64,000 nucleotides of DNA, from positions 69,760-133,759 of the forward strand of contig NW_003107106.1 in assembly GCF_000003605.2 (NCBI RefSeq). Direction: 5' to 3'. Of the stretch, positions 9,030-21,468 are shown in pieces. The notes beneath the pieces are model-generated. The model was not told where the DNA came from, searched no databases, and was given only the letters and a program-made list of their open reading frames with translations. The DNA comes from Saccoglossus kowalevskii. Lineage: Eukaryota > Hemichordata > Enteropneusta > Harrimaniidae. Numbering within the stretch: position 1 is the first letter of the stretch; each line of letters opens with the position of its first letter. The position numbers and the translations under genes were made by a program.

Positions 9030-12000
9030 GGGCTCTCCGGGGACAGGATGTCCCGTTGCACAATGAGTCTGTTCACAATACTCCAAAAAACATCGTTTTA
9101 AAAAGAAAACAATAACTCGAATCCTCAATTCAAAGCAATACTGTGTAAAAGGAGAATATTCATTGTGTCATAGTTTAGTACGATAGATTAGATGTTCACC
9201 GGGCTTTTAATGCACTGGTTTGCGGTAGAAACAATACATTCCGATGTTAATTTTGTATATCCACTGGATTGCAATTTAGCTGTCAGCGAAAATGGAAAAT
9301 AAAACCCACCTGATAACGAAGCCGTATGCAGTAGTACATGGGGGTCGGTTGAATAAAAAATAAAATAGAATAGAAATAACTCGCATAATTCGCATAAACG
9401 TTGTTATAATGAATTTATTATCAAAACGAGAATAACTATATATAATATAATATCACCTGAGATACAACAAATCGACCTATCACAACAACAAACTGATTTA
9501 TCCACTATGGATCATTCCTTCGGAAAGTGTTCACAACAATCAATTTATACCACAATAGCCTGTACACAATTACTAGTACCTCGTGATATACTATCGTAAT
9601 ACGTACGTCTTCTTTACGCCTTCTTATTTTGTTTGCTTGATTTATGTTCTAAGTTCGGCGTTTTTATTTAGAAAGTTATGTTAATCGAAACATAGTCTAC
9701 GTTTTAAAGAAGGAGAGAAAGGGCGGCGACAACTCAGATTGTCACCTCGTTTCATCACCTCGCAGACGAAATGTTAATACTAATTACTATCACTGTGTGA
9801 TTCCGTGTGGTCGAAGTTCGGATACAGCATTTTAGATGGTTCGTTAAATATTGCAAAGCTCCTTGTTGCGAAAGGGCAATTTCACGGATTTTGTAAATGT
9901 TTGAATTGAAAGCCGGGAGCTCAGGCTGACATGCCATGGGTAGCCCTTCCCTGTTTTCTTGATCGCTGGTGGTCCGGTTTTTAGCTAGCTATATGTAATT
10001 ATCGCATCCCCATGTGGATAACATTGAGTTAAAGTAGTATCATGTAGTTAAGATCGTGACGGAACAATAACACATTTCATTCGTACCGCCGCTACAACGT
10101 TTTTCAATTTACGTCCCGCAACTTACGACTGTGTCTAAAACGCCACCCAAAATACCGTACGTGGGGAACACGTGGTAACGTCAATGGATATTAGAAAACT
10201 GTATTGAATTCCAAACACAATGTAAGATTTCTCTATGCTGTTTTTCAGTGTGGGTGGAACAAATTGGATTCTATATTACAATAAAATCTCACTTTATGCA
10301 TTATAAACTACACGTAGTAACATTACGAAGTATCACCATGGATAGTTATTCGGGCAGTCACTGAGTGTGTCGGGGCATGGAGGTAAAATGGTAGGGGGAC
10401 CAGAGCCGTTTTGCTATAGCGCCATCTAGCGACGTAATGTGAATTTTGCGTTCTGTATATTTATGAAAGAAATACAAATCATACTTTAAAGTAGTATGAT
10501 AGAAAGAAAACGAGCAACTACACTTGATATCGGACGATATGCACGAGTATGGATTAGTGTGCAGTAGAAACAAGGGCATACGTATCAAAGTTGATAGCGT
10601 GTAACTTTGATCTTGGTGTCGCCAAGTTTCAGCCGATCTATTTGCTCAGTTATGTAGTTTATGCGTTTCCTACGTGTGGCATGTGTAAATACTGGAACGA
10701 TACAATGTTGTATTTTCATTTCTTGTGTTTTCTTTTTCTTCTTAATGACCCTCCCTTGCATAATTGTCCATATGTCGGTACGATCTTTTTTAATTTCAGC
10801 ACGATTGTCAACCAAGATTTTTTAATGATCGACATAACAGACTGTCCATTAAGTCAATACGGTATGACTGGTTTCTCGATCAAATACGGCCCTGTTTTCT
10901 CTGAAGCCTGATGCCAGCATACGTGAAGATATGTGTTTTTCCATGGTCAATATCCATGGTATCTATGCGTGAAATTAACATCTCGTGTCGTTGTCAAGGA
11001 GAAATGCCCCCGCGAGATCAAGAAATAACAAGCGAATTTGCACCACTGAGTTGAACATACGTTATTTCCAGTGTTGGTCGCCGAGATACTTCCTTCGAAC
11101 ATATGCTCAGTGTCTTTCCAAAGTTAGAAATTCAATAACAGAGGTATTCAGTCAGGAACAATGTTTGCGGTTACCTTGCTTCACAGTCTAGGCCATGGGT
11201 CCTTTGATAAAGAGTTGTGGTCACGGTCAAATTCCCAGTAACATTTCGAGGCCATTCAACTCAACAGTCAGGCAGAAGTAACACGCATTGAGGTTGCCTA
11301 TATTGGGAGTGTTTTTAAGAATGTTCTTCATGCAAAATTACTTCCGACTGGGGCATGATTTAGTTTTGAAAAAAGAAAGTAGTTATGGTACAGTTGAATG
11401 CCTTTCACCCATTGTAGCACTGTAAGAGTGTTGAAATACTTACGCAGTACCTCAATCATTATACGGAAAATAACATAGTAACCGGGTTCGGATGTCCAAA
11501 TGCTATCATTAGCCGCTGATTTAAGATCACATCTGCCAAATATTTGAGCCACGACGTCGCGACACTGTAATTCCAAAGAACTTGCAAGATCACGCCCTCT
11601 AAAAAGTCCCGGCGCTTCTTTTATTGTCTTTCGATCTCCATATATTTTACCTGGCGACTAGCGACAGTACACGTCTACATAATTTGAGACTACTAAGAAT
11701 CCGAACGGTGCTCGGGCCTAAGGCAGGTTATTTAAAAACAAGTACTAAAGGCAATGCAAACTTTGGTGGGTAAATAGACTCGGAACATTAGTACATCCGA
11801 TTTTACACCACTGTGAACAACAAAAACAAAGTCTCACTGTTTCTCTCAGTGGCAACGAAGCAAACTTAAGATGCATACTGATATCTCAGTTGTTCTGTTT
11901 CTATAGAGACTACCAATTAACCTGGCGTACCCCTTGATTTGAGCGCATGCATGCGTCTTTCGTGTGGTTGACCTTCCCAATGATTCAAGTTACTGGTGTA

Positions 12001-12998
12001 ACACTGATCAGGAATAATTGGCGAGTTTAATTTGTCTTTTACACAAATAACATTTTTAGTAAAACTTCTCCTCAACTTTGAACAAGGCCGTACGCGTACG
12101 GCGGCGTTTCCGATATGACACACCATTAAATCGGTCAGTCTTCTGCTATTTCCGCCTCCAATTTCACTGATAATTGTGGGTAATACAAATAAAACTCGAC
12201 ATAACAGATTTTCCGTTCCCGACGAATGTTAACTAAACTATATTGACGAGGATGGAGACAAACGTTGAGCACGGCGGTGAAAAACCATACTAATCAAAGG
12301 CATCTGCGCTGCGTAATAGTACGGTAGATATTCAATCAGTCAATCCCACCTACCACAAGCATACTTAGCAGTTCGGCGCCGTTGGAGTAGCTTCGGTTGT
12401 CTCACCACCTGTTGATATCGGAATCCCAGTCTTCTCTCTGTTTAATGTGCCACCGCAAAGTTTTAACTGATATCACGACTCTTTGAGACATGTAATCGTT
12501 TCGCGACAAGACTAATTCATTGTGTTTTAAAAGACAGCCACTCTGAGAAACATGTTAGAATCGTTATGCCCATATTTGCATCACGGTTACTTCAAGTCCC
12601 AGGAACCGTGCTGGCATCAATTTTGTAAGATTCCACTGACTATGGGTGAATGCACATAAATAGGTTGGAAAGGTTCGTGAAATTTCAAGTTAGTGGTTTG
12701 GTTGAAAACCGAGTTCCATTGCACATATGTGCGAGTTTCAGCTTACTCATAAACAAAATCATGTTAGATGTTTTGAGTTCGGGCAGCTGACAGGCACTTG
12801 GATTTATTTCGAGTACTCAGGGTCAGCACGGCAATCGAACTTCTCCTAGCAGCAGCGTGTAAAACGTCGTACTATGGCCACAATATCTCATATAAGAGGA
12901 TTATATTCACGCCAATACGTCAAAGTTGCAATAAATGTCTACTTTCTTCTCATTAACAGTACGTTAAGTATATTTTTATCAGCTAAATGTAATGTTGT
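9030..12998. other. intergenic, no gene recognised
   Basis: This region lies between the Kelch-like promoter and the hAT-like relic. Reading frames of 60-106 codons occur but none shows a family motif or paired splice sites. A CTCF/BORIS-like core on the minus strand (CGCTAGATGGCGC) lies at 10419-10431, with two mismatches to CCASYAGRKGGCR. Confidence 0.4.
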
Positions 12999-13006
12999 AT
13001 ATCGTT

Positions 13007-13465
13007 CAGTGGCGGATCCAGCAAAATGTATTGGGTGGGGGGCGGGGGGGGGGGGCAAGCTNNNNNNNNNNNNNNNNNNNNNNNNNNNNNNNNNNNNNNN
13101 NNNNNNNNNNNNNNNNNNNNNNNNNNNNNNNNNNNNNNNNNNNNNNNNNNNNNNNNNNNNNNNNNNNNNNNNNNNNNNNNNNNNNNNNNNNNNNNNNNNN
13201 NNNNNNNNNNNNNNNNNNNNNNNNNNNNNNNNNNNNNNNNNNNNNNNNNNNNNNNNNNNNNNNNNNNNNNNNNNNNNNNNNNNNNNNNNNNNNNNNNNNN
13301 NNNNNNNNNNNNNNNNNNNNNNNNNNNNNNNNNNNNNNNNNNNNNNNNNNNNNNNNNNNNNNNNNNNNNNNNNNNNNNNNNNNNNNNNNNNNNNNNNNNN
13401 NNNNNNNNNNNNNNNNNNNNNNNNNNNNNNNNNNNNNNNNNNNNCCCCCTCTGGATCCGCCACTT
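13007..13465. mobile_element. hAT-like non-autonomous element, interior lost to assembly gap
   Basis: The ends are inverted repeats: CAGTGGCGGATCCA at 13007-13020 and its complement TGGATCCGCCACT at 13452-13464. They are flanked by an 8-bp direct duplication, ATATCGTT, at 12999-13006 and 13466-13473. An 8-bp duplication and CAGTG-type termini are hallmarks of the hAT superfamily. Next to the left end is a long G-tract, and next to the right end a C-tract, which probably caused the assembly gap. The interior (13062-13444) is unknown, so coding capacity cannot be judged, but the gap length leaves no room for a transposase. Confidence 0.7.
13062..13444. other. assembly gap
   Basis: 383 unresolved bases. 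Open frames running across it are artefacts. Confidence 1.
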
Positions 13466-13473
13466 ATATCGTT

Positions 13474-16400
13474 ATGTATATTTGGAAGCTATGTTGACGA
13501 CATTTTAAGAAAAACAAAATGACGTAATATTTTGGTGTCAAATCTTTTTTAAATCATGACTCTTCAGTCGCTCAATGCTATTATTTATTTCAGCCGTCAT
13601 GGCAAGTTGGCGACTTGTATATGATTCATCGACCTTGTAATGAATGTAATTCCACGAATATTTGAAGAGAATTTTTTTTGAAAACGTATCAGTGAAGTAG
13701 AAAATTAGAAATCAGAAATATGCGCAGGACATGTAGGACGGTTGCGAAGAATGACCTTGCACGATTGTGTGACTGTCTGAGAAGCCGAAGACAACAAGTT
13801 GCCCGAGTTTTATATTGGAGCCGCTGTATTTTATGTCTTATGTACTTAATAAAAAGGGGGTGTTCATTGTGATGTAAAACCGCCGTCTTCATCTTACAAT
13901 TACCGACGAATCCAGTGATGCGGAACTACTGTATCATGATTGGGTGTCCAAACAAGAGCCCATGCGGAACAGTTGAAAAAACTCAAACGTTTTATGTGAT
14001 AATTGCCCTGATCAGAGTTGTTTTGAAATAACTAATCTTATTGCATCGAATAGACTGCCCCGTTTCTTTATAAACATTTTCTCTGCTTGTCTGACTTCAT
14101 AAAGCGTCTTATCAGTTGATCTAGGATATTTACTTAGTTTATTCAATGGTCTACACAACAGTGCTTCTCTTATATGTCATCTCATACAATCTGGTATAGA
14201 CGGCTACACCTAATACCTTACTTGATCCCCCTACTTTAGAAATCTTGTTTCATTAGGTATTCCATATTTTATTATTAAACTAAACGTTGCTTAATTTTTC
14301 TCGATGAAATCACTGGTGTGACTGTTATTTTTTGTTCCATCACTTGCAATACTTTCTAATGTAGGCGCAAATCTAAAATATACAATAGTGGTTTCGATGG
14401 AAAGTATTAAAAACGCAAGCATCTGAAATATTACTAAAAGTCAAGGAAGTATGGTTCGATGGTTCTTTTCTTAATAATTGTGTAACTTTTTATTGTGTAA
14501 AATGCGGTCAAAAAGGAGAAAAAAAACAAGATATGGAATTGGTAACTGAACTAGATTACACGTAATTGTATTTATTAGAATTATCACACGTTTTGTTTTT
14601 GTGAAGCTCCGTCGATTGATCGATGACTCTCAATTTCTCCCAAGTGTTGCTAAATCTAATACAAATCTTGTATCTTGTCGTGAATTCGAGTATTGCTCTT
14701 CCTTAAGCTCGAATCAACTTAACGACATTATTCGAATTTTTCGGCGAATTGAACAATCACACACCCCATGTTTTCATTGAATTCGGAGATAATGGATCAC
14801 ATTTTTGTGGTGAAGGCCGCAAATTGAACTACTTCATGGGGCTGTCTCGCATTTGTCCTTTGCCTTTGACGAAATACAAGGTGATGTATCCATTTAATAA
14901 GAAAGAATTTGAGTCGTTGCCATTTTTGTTCGGTATTGCATGTTGGGATACGATGTTAGGTGAAGTCAGAGACCAGTTTAGGTTGTGCCCGAAACAGTAA
15001 TGAATTGTATATCTAAATAATCAACCAAGACCATGAGCATGCGTCCTTAATTACTAGTACGAACTATTAATTTACAGTGTATCTGTATTTAGCAAAATAT
15101 ATGTTTTCATAATTTGAAATTTCTTTCACATGAACAGAAAAGTTTTGTTTTTTTAAAAGTTTATATATCAGGCATACAATGAGAATACTGGCGAATTTTG
15201 GTTATACACATCACGACTTATACTGTAATACTGTTATAGCAGATGTATTTGTTTTTCAAAAAACTTGACAGAAATAATTTGGTATGCTTCATTATTCGAT
15301 GATATTTCCAAGACAAAAGAAATCATAAAATGACTACATTTTCAATTTGAAATAAGACTTTCTTCTAAAAACAGTACTAATTTAACTAATTTGTGAAATA
15401 TCACTTCATCTCACCGCAGCCAACAAGATAAAGTTTTGGAAAATCAAATGATTTACATGTGCGTTTATAGTTTCTAAATATCATTTTTTCAACCAAATTA
15501 CATTATTCCAAAGTTGTTATATTTACAACTCTGTAATATATATGGGAGGTTTCTCTTTCCCTACACTGTTTTTATAGATTTGCTATTAAGCAATGGCGTC
15601 GTCATCATTCAACAACTTGAAATAAATTGATCTATGAGGACAAGTATGCCCTTTGACGAGAGACATTCACAATCCATTCGAATACACAACTGTGGCTAAA
15701 ATACCAAGTTACAACTGTGATTTATCATTATTTTTAGTCTCAGCTAGCGAGAAAACAATTACAGGGACCCGCAATACAACATAGGCAACACAATTCAAAG
15801 TGAAATGCATACATTTAAAACAGTATTTAATGTGCACACCACGAAATTGAAACACATCTAAACATTATGACATTTGACAAAACCAATCATCATAGTTTAT
15901 TTTTTCAGCGTATCTAGAGTATAGACAATGACGTTTCTTGGTAAATCTGCAAATTTAGTTCCAGTGCCGATAAACTGTTTAATGAAGTGTTGTAATTCAT
16001 TAATAACCTTTGCATTACACTAGTAGTACTAATAATGCTAATTTCGGATAAACAGTTGTTTAAAACAAAAACTGCATTTATAATGCCGGTGTTTTTAATT
16101 CTCGATATGACATATTGGTGGGCGAATTTATCAAATATCGATATTCGGCTCAATATACGGAGATTGTATCGTTAATATTATACTTCATAGTTACTGATTA
16201 CATGCCCTTGCCTGCCAAGGCTTAGGATATATGAGTCGGTAAATATGACAAATCTTCGGTAAATCCCCGGGGTCGAAAATGTGTTCACACCATGACCGTT
16301 TTATTGACTTGTAGAAGTTGACGTGTGTGTTTTTTTCGGTATTAGCCGGAATGTTGACGCGTCTCTTCAGAAGCCCCGTTAAGTACGATGTTTAGCCTAT

Positions 16401-16842
16401 TATCTCGAGTGGTTCAGATAAGTCACAAAACCATTAAGTTATATTGTTTGTAATGCAGCGTCTTTCTGGCTCGACGACTACCACGATTTTATTGGGGTAC
16501 ATGGCAGGAATTCGTCCGGTGCACCCTTTCCTTTGTTTCTACAAATTTGCTTTGCTATTATCAATTTATTTCGATGAATGAATAATCGGTTTCTATGTTC
16601 GTTGCGCGACATCGCCCCTAGTGTTATATGATTATATATTCAAAAATAATAATTAATAAGGTAGTCTCTTCTAGTGGAACTCGTGTGCGCTAATGAAATG
16701 CTTGTGCGCCACCACGTAAAAGCGTAACGCCGAGACAGTAGAAAGCATGCTCCAAGTGGCATGGTTCACTGGAAGAGGGCAAGGGGGCGGTAGTAGGTCG
16801 CCGAGGCTCCATCTTTCTGGCTTTGAAAGCGTATCCAAAAGA
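13474..16842. other. intergenic, no gene recognised
   Basis: The longest plausible frame is 83 codons at 14749-15000 (+). It has no signal peptide, recognised domain or splice sites. Its composition is more protein-like than its neighbours, but I do not claim a gene. The rest is AT-rich with no repeats that I can pair. Confidence 0.4.
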
Positions 16843-16849
16843 TATAAAG
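16843..16849 (+). promoter_or_regulatory. candidate TATA box upstream of noggin
   Basis: TATAAAG lies about 480 nt upstream of the candidate first coding exon of noggin and would predict a start near 16875. In an AT-rich window such a match is common, so this is weak. Confidence 0.15.
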
Positions 16850-17108
16850 CTGGTGTTTTTGTTGATTTTCATTAGTACAGTGTCTCTGTGGTCATCAAAC
16901 TAAATAAAACGATGCATCTGCGGCAGATCACAATGAATGAATGATGTTAGATCATTCAGTGGTACACAGTGTTGTGGTATACACAGATGCGACTGTGACG
17001 TATGCTGCCCAGAAGAATGTATGCGTGTAACGTCCGCCCTTAGTGTCCGGCTCCCACGCCGGTCCACTGCCACCGTCTAGACACAGTGTCGCTACATTTA
17101 TTCATATT

Positions 17109-17122
17109 GTTGCTATGGCTAC
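17109..17122 (-). promoter_or_regulatory. RFX X-box-like motif upstream of noggin
   Basis: The minus strand reads GTAGCCATAGCAAC, a full match to the X-box consensus GTNRCC-N(0-3)-RGYAAC with a 2-nt spacer. It lies about 205 nt before the candidate noggin start. RFX factors bind such palindromes and drive ciliary and neural genes. Function here is inferred from position only. Confidence 0.35.
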
Positions 17123-17327
17123 CGGAATGAAATTTCATTTAAATTGGAGTGGATGTTTAATTAGCTGGAAAGTTTTCCAACTCATTCATTCTGAAGTTGG
17201 ACTGCGAACTGAAAACACGGTACCTAACTAAATGTGCGCCTTCAACGGGAATTCATGTTGGCGTCCTGTTTGACTTAACATAACCACAATACTTGACAGC
17301 AGTGCACATAGACGCTACTTGTAAACC

Positions 17328-17340
17328 ATGTCACCGGGAG
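17328..17340 (+). other. candidate first coding exon of noggin
   Basis: An ATG with A at -3 (17328) is followed after 13 nt by a strong donor GGGAG|GTGAGC at 17340/17341. The acceptor TCTGTTTCAG ends at 17451. Splicing out this 111-nt intron joins the 13 nt to eight leader bases and puts ATG 17328 exactly in frame with the noggin ATG at 17460, adding Met-Ser-Pro-Gly-Gly-Gly-Arg. The Noggin-like gene at 45182 also starts Met-Ser-Pro. The alternative is that the acceptor only joins an untranslated leader exon. Confidence 0.45.
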
Positions 17341-17459
17341 GTGAGCGTATTTTTTACTTATCCCATCCTCCCTAGACTTTCTTTAATCTTTACTATTATC
17401 TTTCTTCATGATGAATGTTTTAGTGTAAACGCTTATTTCTGTCTGTTTCAGGTGGAAGG

Positions 17460-18137
17460 ATGTCGACCTCTACGAAACCGGTGCTCGTATTTTTAATGCT
17501 GCTGGGATGGAGCTACTGTCAACCAAGCTTGTTTTTGCACGATTCTCCGTCGGACAGTTCAAAAAAATGCCGATACATGGATCTGCCGCTTCTGGATTTA
17601 GAACTTGATCAAGGGAGCTCATATAACCCACCTCAACACGAACTACAAAATACATCTCGTCTTTTGCAGTTGTTGGGTGAACGCAATTTTGATTTTGAGT
17701 ATATGAGGATTACGCGGCCGAAGAAGAAGAGGCTTCCTGTTGACTTGAAATTAAGAGGGGAGATACCAGAGGACATTCAAAGCCAAAACCTCAGGCGTAT
17801 GCCCGACGGCACGAATACCAGAGTGGGACCCCACTCACGAAAAAGATTCCGTAGATGGTTGTGGGCAAGAACCCATTGTCCTGTGAGACAATCATGGAAG
17901 AACCTGGGCAAACGTTTTTGGCCGAGGTGGTTGAAAGTTGGAGACTGTTATCAGGGTCAGAACTCATGCTCCATTCCTTCGGGTTTAACGTGTTTGCCAA
18001 GTGAGTCGACGACAAAAAATGTACTTTTTTGGGCTTGTATCGAAGATAGGTTAGACCGCAAAATGCTCTGCCGTTGGATTTACGTACCTTACCCAATAAT
18101 AACGGAGTGCAGCTGTGGCGGCAACTGTGCCAAGTAA
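17460..18137 (+). CDS. noggin: Noggin, secreted BMP antagonist
   Basis: This 225-residue secreted protein binds BMP ligands outside the cell and blocks their receptor-binding faces. A hydrophobic signal (about 7-19) ends near Cys20. The N-terminal clip follows: LPLLDLELD at 42-50, then LLQLLGERNFDFEYM, which aligns with the LPLVDL and GG-x-DP-x-FM parts of vertebrate Noggin. Asn64 (Asn-Thr-Ser) matches the vertebrate glycosylation site. A basic helix (RKRFRRWLWAR, 127-137) corresponds to the heparin-binding stretch. The cysteine domain has all nine cysteines (140, 163, 170, 178, 193, 204, 217, 219, 223) and FWPRWLKVGDC, and ends near the YPII-x-EC motif. The end is CSCGGNC rather than the usual CxCxC, two residues longer. 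An acceptor (TTTCAG) lies 8 nt before the ATG; the domain itself is on one exon, as in vertebrates. Confidence 0.95.
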   Translation: MSTSTKPVLVFLMLLGWSYCQPSLFLHDSPSDSSKKCRYMDLPLLDLELDQGSSYNPPQHELQNTSRLLQLLGERNFDFEYMRITRPKKKRLPVDLKLRGEIPEDIQSQNLRRMPDGTNTRVGPHSRKRFRRWLWARTHCPVRQSWKNLGKRFWPRWLKVGDCYQGQNSCSIPSGLTCLPSESTTKNVLFWACIEDRLDRKMLCRWIYVPYPIITECSCGGNCAK

Positions 18138-19470
18138 AGTAACTATAACTCTTTGAAGTCTGTACAGACATTTGATAGCTTTGGTTCAGTGTACAGAAGT
18201 TAATGAGCCTGTATTCACGTAACTCATGATCGCGTACTTTTAAAACGAGTCGTGTGTATCCATTCAAACGGCGCATGCAGATTTGATCACCCAACACCAA
18301 CGTTAAACTTATGTCAAGTTTATGAACATTCTTCTGTATATAGAGAAACGGGCGGTGTAGATATATAATTATTAAGAGTTTTGTACATTTTGTAAGAGAA
18401 AGACATACGAGTTTTCGACAAAATATATACTCTTTTCAGTGTTTCTGTTATTGTAAGACAGGGTGGTTAGCTATATAGTCGAACTATTTAGATAAGTGAC
18501 CTAGTTGGAAACCCACGCCGACGTGTGGTGGTCCAGCAGCCGTGTTAAATGGTGCGTTCTGTGGAATATGTTATGTTGATAAAAAGAATCCAAACAAACA
18601 GACTGCAACAAATAGCCTCCTATTGATACCATACTATGTCAGCAGTTCATTATATCTAGCATTTCACTACTCAATACAACCACACTCCAAGTCAGCATTT
18701 AGACAATTTCATTGGAAAGTCAGTTCAGCATCTGAAACATGTTTTGTTGATTCCACGGAATATATCTGTTTCATTGTCCGTGTCGAAAATAATATTACAG
18801 TTTATTATGTAACAATTTGGTAAATATTGACACAGAGAGGATAAAGCTAGCCAACAGAGAGTTGCTTGCGATCGAGGCCCTTAGACAAATTGAAAATCAG
18901 TGAAAAAAAAACATAGGGCAGGAACAATTTAACAATCCAACAAGTGAAAGCTCATTAGAACATTCCAAACAAAGTTGGAAAATTTGGACGCATGATGACA
19001 TGAATAGTAACGGACTGAGTGGCACCATTTAAATCAACACTAAGCTTATAAGGCCCTAACGAGGTCCTAGGGGTTATCAACTACATCTTATCCGTCTACC
19101 TGTTTTTCAAGCATTTACAATCAGCATACAAGTAATTGTAGTATGCTTGAGCGCTTTAATCTATATGGACGCACTTCTCCTTATGCATGGGAGCATTTAA
19201 GTACGCCTGCTCAACAAATACACATACACAAAGGTTTCATGCACTGATTGCCATGCATAAAGTGTGGTGGTATCATACACAAGACACTTTTCTTACATCT
19301 TTTGAAACCAGTCCATTGAAGTTTCTGTAACACCGAATTTTGGAGTTATAATTTTATTAAATGCACCAGTAATCCCCGTTAACTTTGACGATTAATGTAT
19401 AAGAGTTAAAGCCATGTACAGTGTAATTTTTTTTGGAGAAAAGTCAATAAACCTTATTTATTTATCAAGT
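18138..19470 (+). other. presumed noggin 3' region, no other gene recognised
   Basis: No AATAAA is seen in the first kilobase after the stop. The first clear one is AATAAA at 19446-19451, which would give a 3' untranslated region of about 1.3 kb. A weaker signal could be used earlier. A 93-codon frame at 18542-18823 has no recognisable motif. Confidence 0.3.
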
Positions 19471-21319
19471 ATACATATTGGGTAAATGTTTCTTTTTAGG
19501 TTTGCTTTCTTGTCCTTAAATTATTATATGGTACACGAGAGACATTCACAGTACTGTACTGTCAAATGATGAATAGCAACCCAGCCAAAAAACGCCATTA
19601 TCCTCAAAAGGGTTGTTAGTAGTAAGTAGCCCCGGGGGCATACCACTTTTTGTTGCAGGGACCACAAGGGGTGCTGCCATTTGATCTTGAGATATTTTCC
19701 TCTTTCTAGCTCACAGTCCCAACGCCTAATTCAGTCTTCAATCGCATGTTGCACTAGGAATTCTCAACAGATGTAGGACACACCTATCACCTAAGGCGTC
19801 ATGCGTCTTCAGGTAAAGTGCACTCTCGAAACTTTGACGACTATTTCGATTACACATTTACTTTACCGCCTCTCCGCAAATGGAGGTCCAAGTACTATGT
19901 GGAACGTGCGTGTACGTTTTATAAACAGGAAAAGAGTACTTGTGAAAAGTGATTGACCGCTATCATACGAGAATGTCGGCGCTGATATCCGAGTCAGTTG
20001 AACTAATTGAGGCTGACGGCTAATTAGCTCATCAATCGCATGTCAGAGGAAATTACATGTACACCGATATAATAGCCCATGCCACATAAACCACTGTCGT
20101 TTTCAATAGCATCCTTAGCGGCGGCCAACCACTGATCTTTTGTATAGTGTAAACCGAGAGCTCACGATGCGGTCACCTGCTTTCAGTACAGCGTCAATTT
20201 CGACTTCACTGGGATTATTTTTTTACAACCCACATAATTGAGAGTTGAGGGGCCGCAAGGTTACGCGTAAAACATGCATTTCATGCTATAACTTTATTAA
20301 TATGTACATTAAATGACGGAAACGATGCCAACTTGTCCAACGTTTAAAGTGAATGCATGTGTGTCTTTATGTTTATCCGAAATGCAAACCATACATCAAT
20401 ATTCAGACACATAGTACTTAATGTATATGAACTAATATCGGGAAGTGTGAATTGGCTTCAATATCTCAAACACTTTATTTATTTGAAAGACCTTACGTCT
20501 ATTCTTAGTGGATTGTGTAGAATTGATTGTTAATATAACGTTGTAAAAATAGTGATACCATGCGTGCATAGCATTCTTTTACAAGTCGTGTTGACTTTCA
20601 AGACACGTACAACAGTAAAAACGATTTTCGTGTTCTAATGATTACTTGATCTGGGAGTCCCGTCTCCGACACGAGTCTAGCGTCTGCATATGGTGTCCGC
20701 TGATCAGTAAAACATGATCGCACAAATAGGATGTATTTGGTTGTAATTCTATCTTTACATTAGAGAAACACCGTGCGATGCCAAAGTAGTACACAAACAG
20801 AAAGGGCATGTCACAGATACAAAATTATACTTTGTGATGACAGACTTGGCGACTTCAGGCCTATTGATGTGAGGGGGCAAGCCTCACAGACGCAAATATA
20901 TGATGTTGTTGCGTAGTAAAGAAAACCACACTGCTATTATCTTATTTAAACAGTGTAACAATCCGGGCAAATTACAATTCTCAAATGTTAAGTCTTTTAT
21001 CCTCGTCTTACAGTAGTAGATTCCTGCGGGGTCATTAAAACTTGAATAGTATCACACGAATAGCATGGTTCTAATTTTTTCAGGCCATTTTCGACCAGAC
21101 TTAGACTGGCACCGGACAATCTCAGATATGTCTCTTCGTTCTAGTATAGTCTCTAGTTGAGTGGTTAGGTCTGGCTTTGTTCGAGGGTTACTTCAAACAT
21201 TCAGATGTTGGTCCTTTGAAACCGTCTTACTCTAGCACTCTATGCGAATTTCAATTGACCCAGCCACAAAGTTTCTCACTGTGGACATTGAGTCGTTTAT
21301 GCAGTGCTCCTTTGATAAA
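19471..21319. other. intergenic between the Noggin genes, no gene recognised
   Basis: Only short frames occur and no repeat family is identified. It belongs to the roughly 26-kb gene-free interval between noggin and the Noggin-like gene, where shared regulatory DNA would be expected. Confidence 0.4.
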
Positions 21320-21468
21320 AATATAATATAATATAATATAATATAATATAATATAATATAATATAATATAATATAATATAATATAATATAATATAATATA
21401 ATATAATATAATATAATATAATATAATATAATATAATATAATATAATATAATATAATATAATATAATT
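21320..21468. repeat. (ATAAT)n microsatellite, about 30 units
   Basis: A nearly uninterrupted pentanucleotide array of about 149 bp. The open frames through it (Tyr-Ile-Ile-Leu repeats on the minus strand) are by-products. High purity suggests recent expansion and likely length polymorphism. Confidence 0.97.

Noticed and set aside
12874-13522. Several 160-207 codon frames on both strands
   Set aside because: They run through the unresolved bases; most codons are unknown and no real sequence supports them.
14749-15000. 83-codon plus-strand frame
   Set aside because: Looks somewhat protein-like, but has no recognised domain, signal or splice sites; length is within chance.
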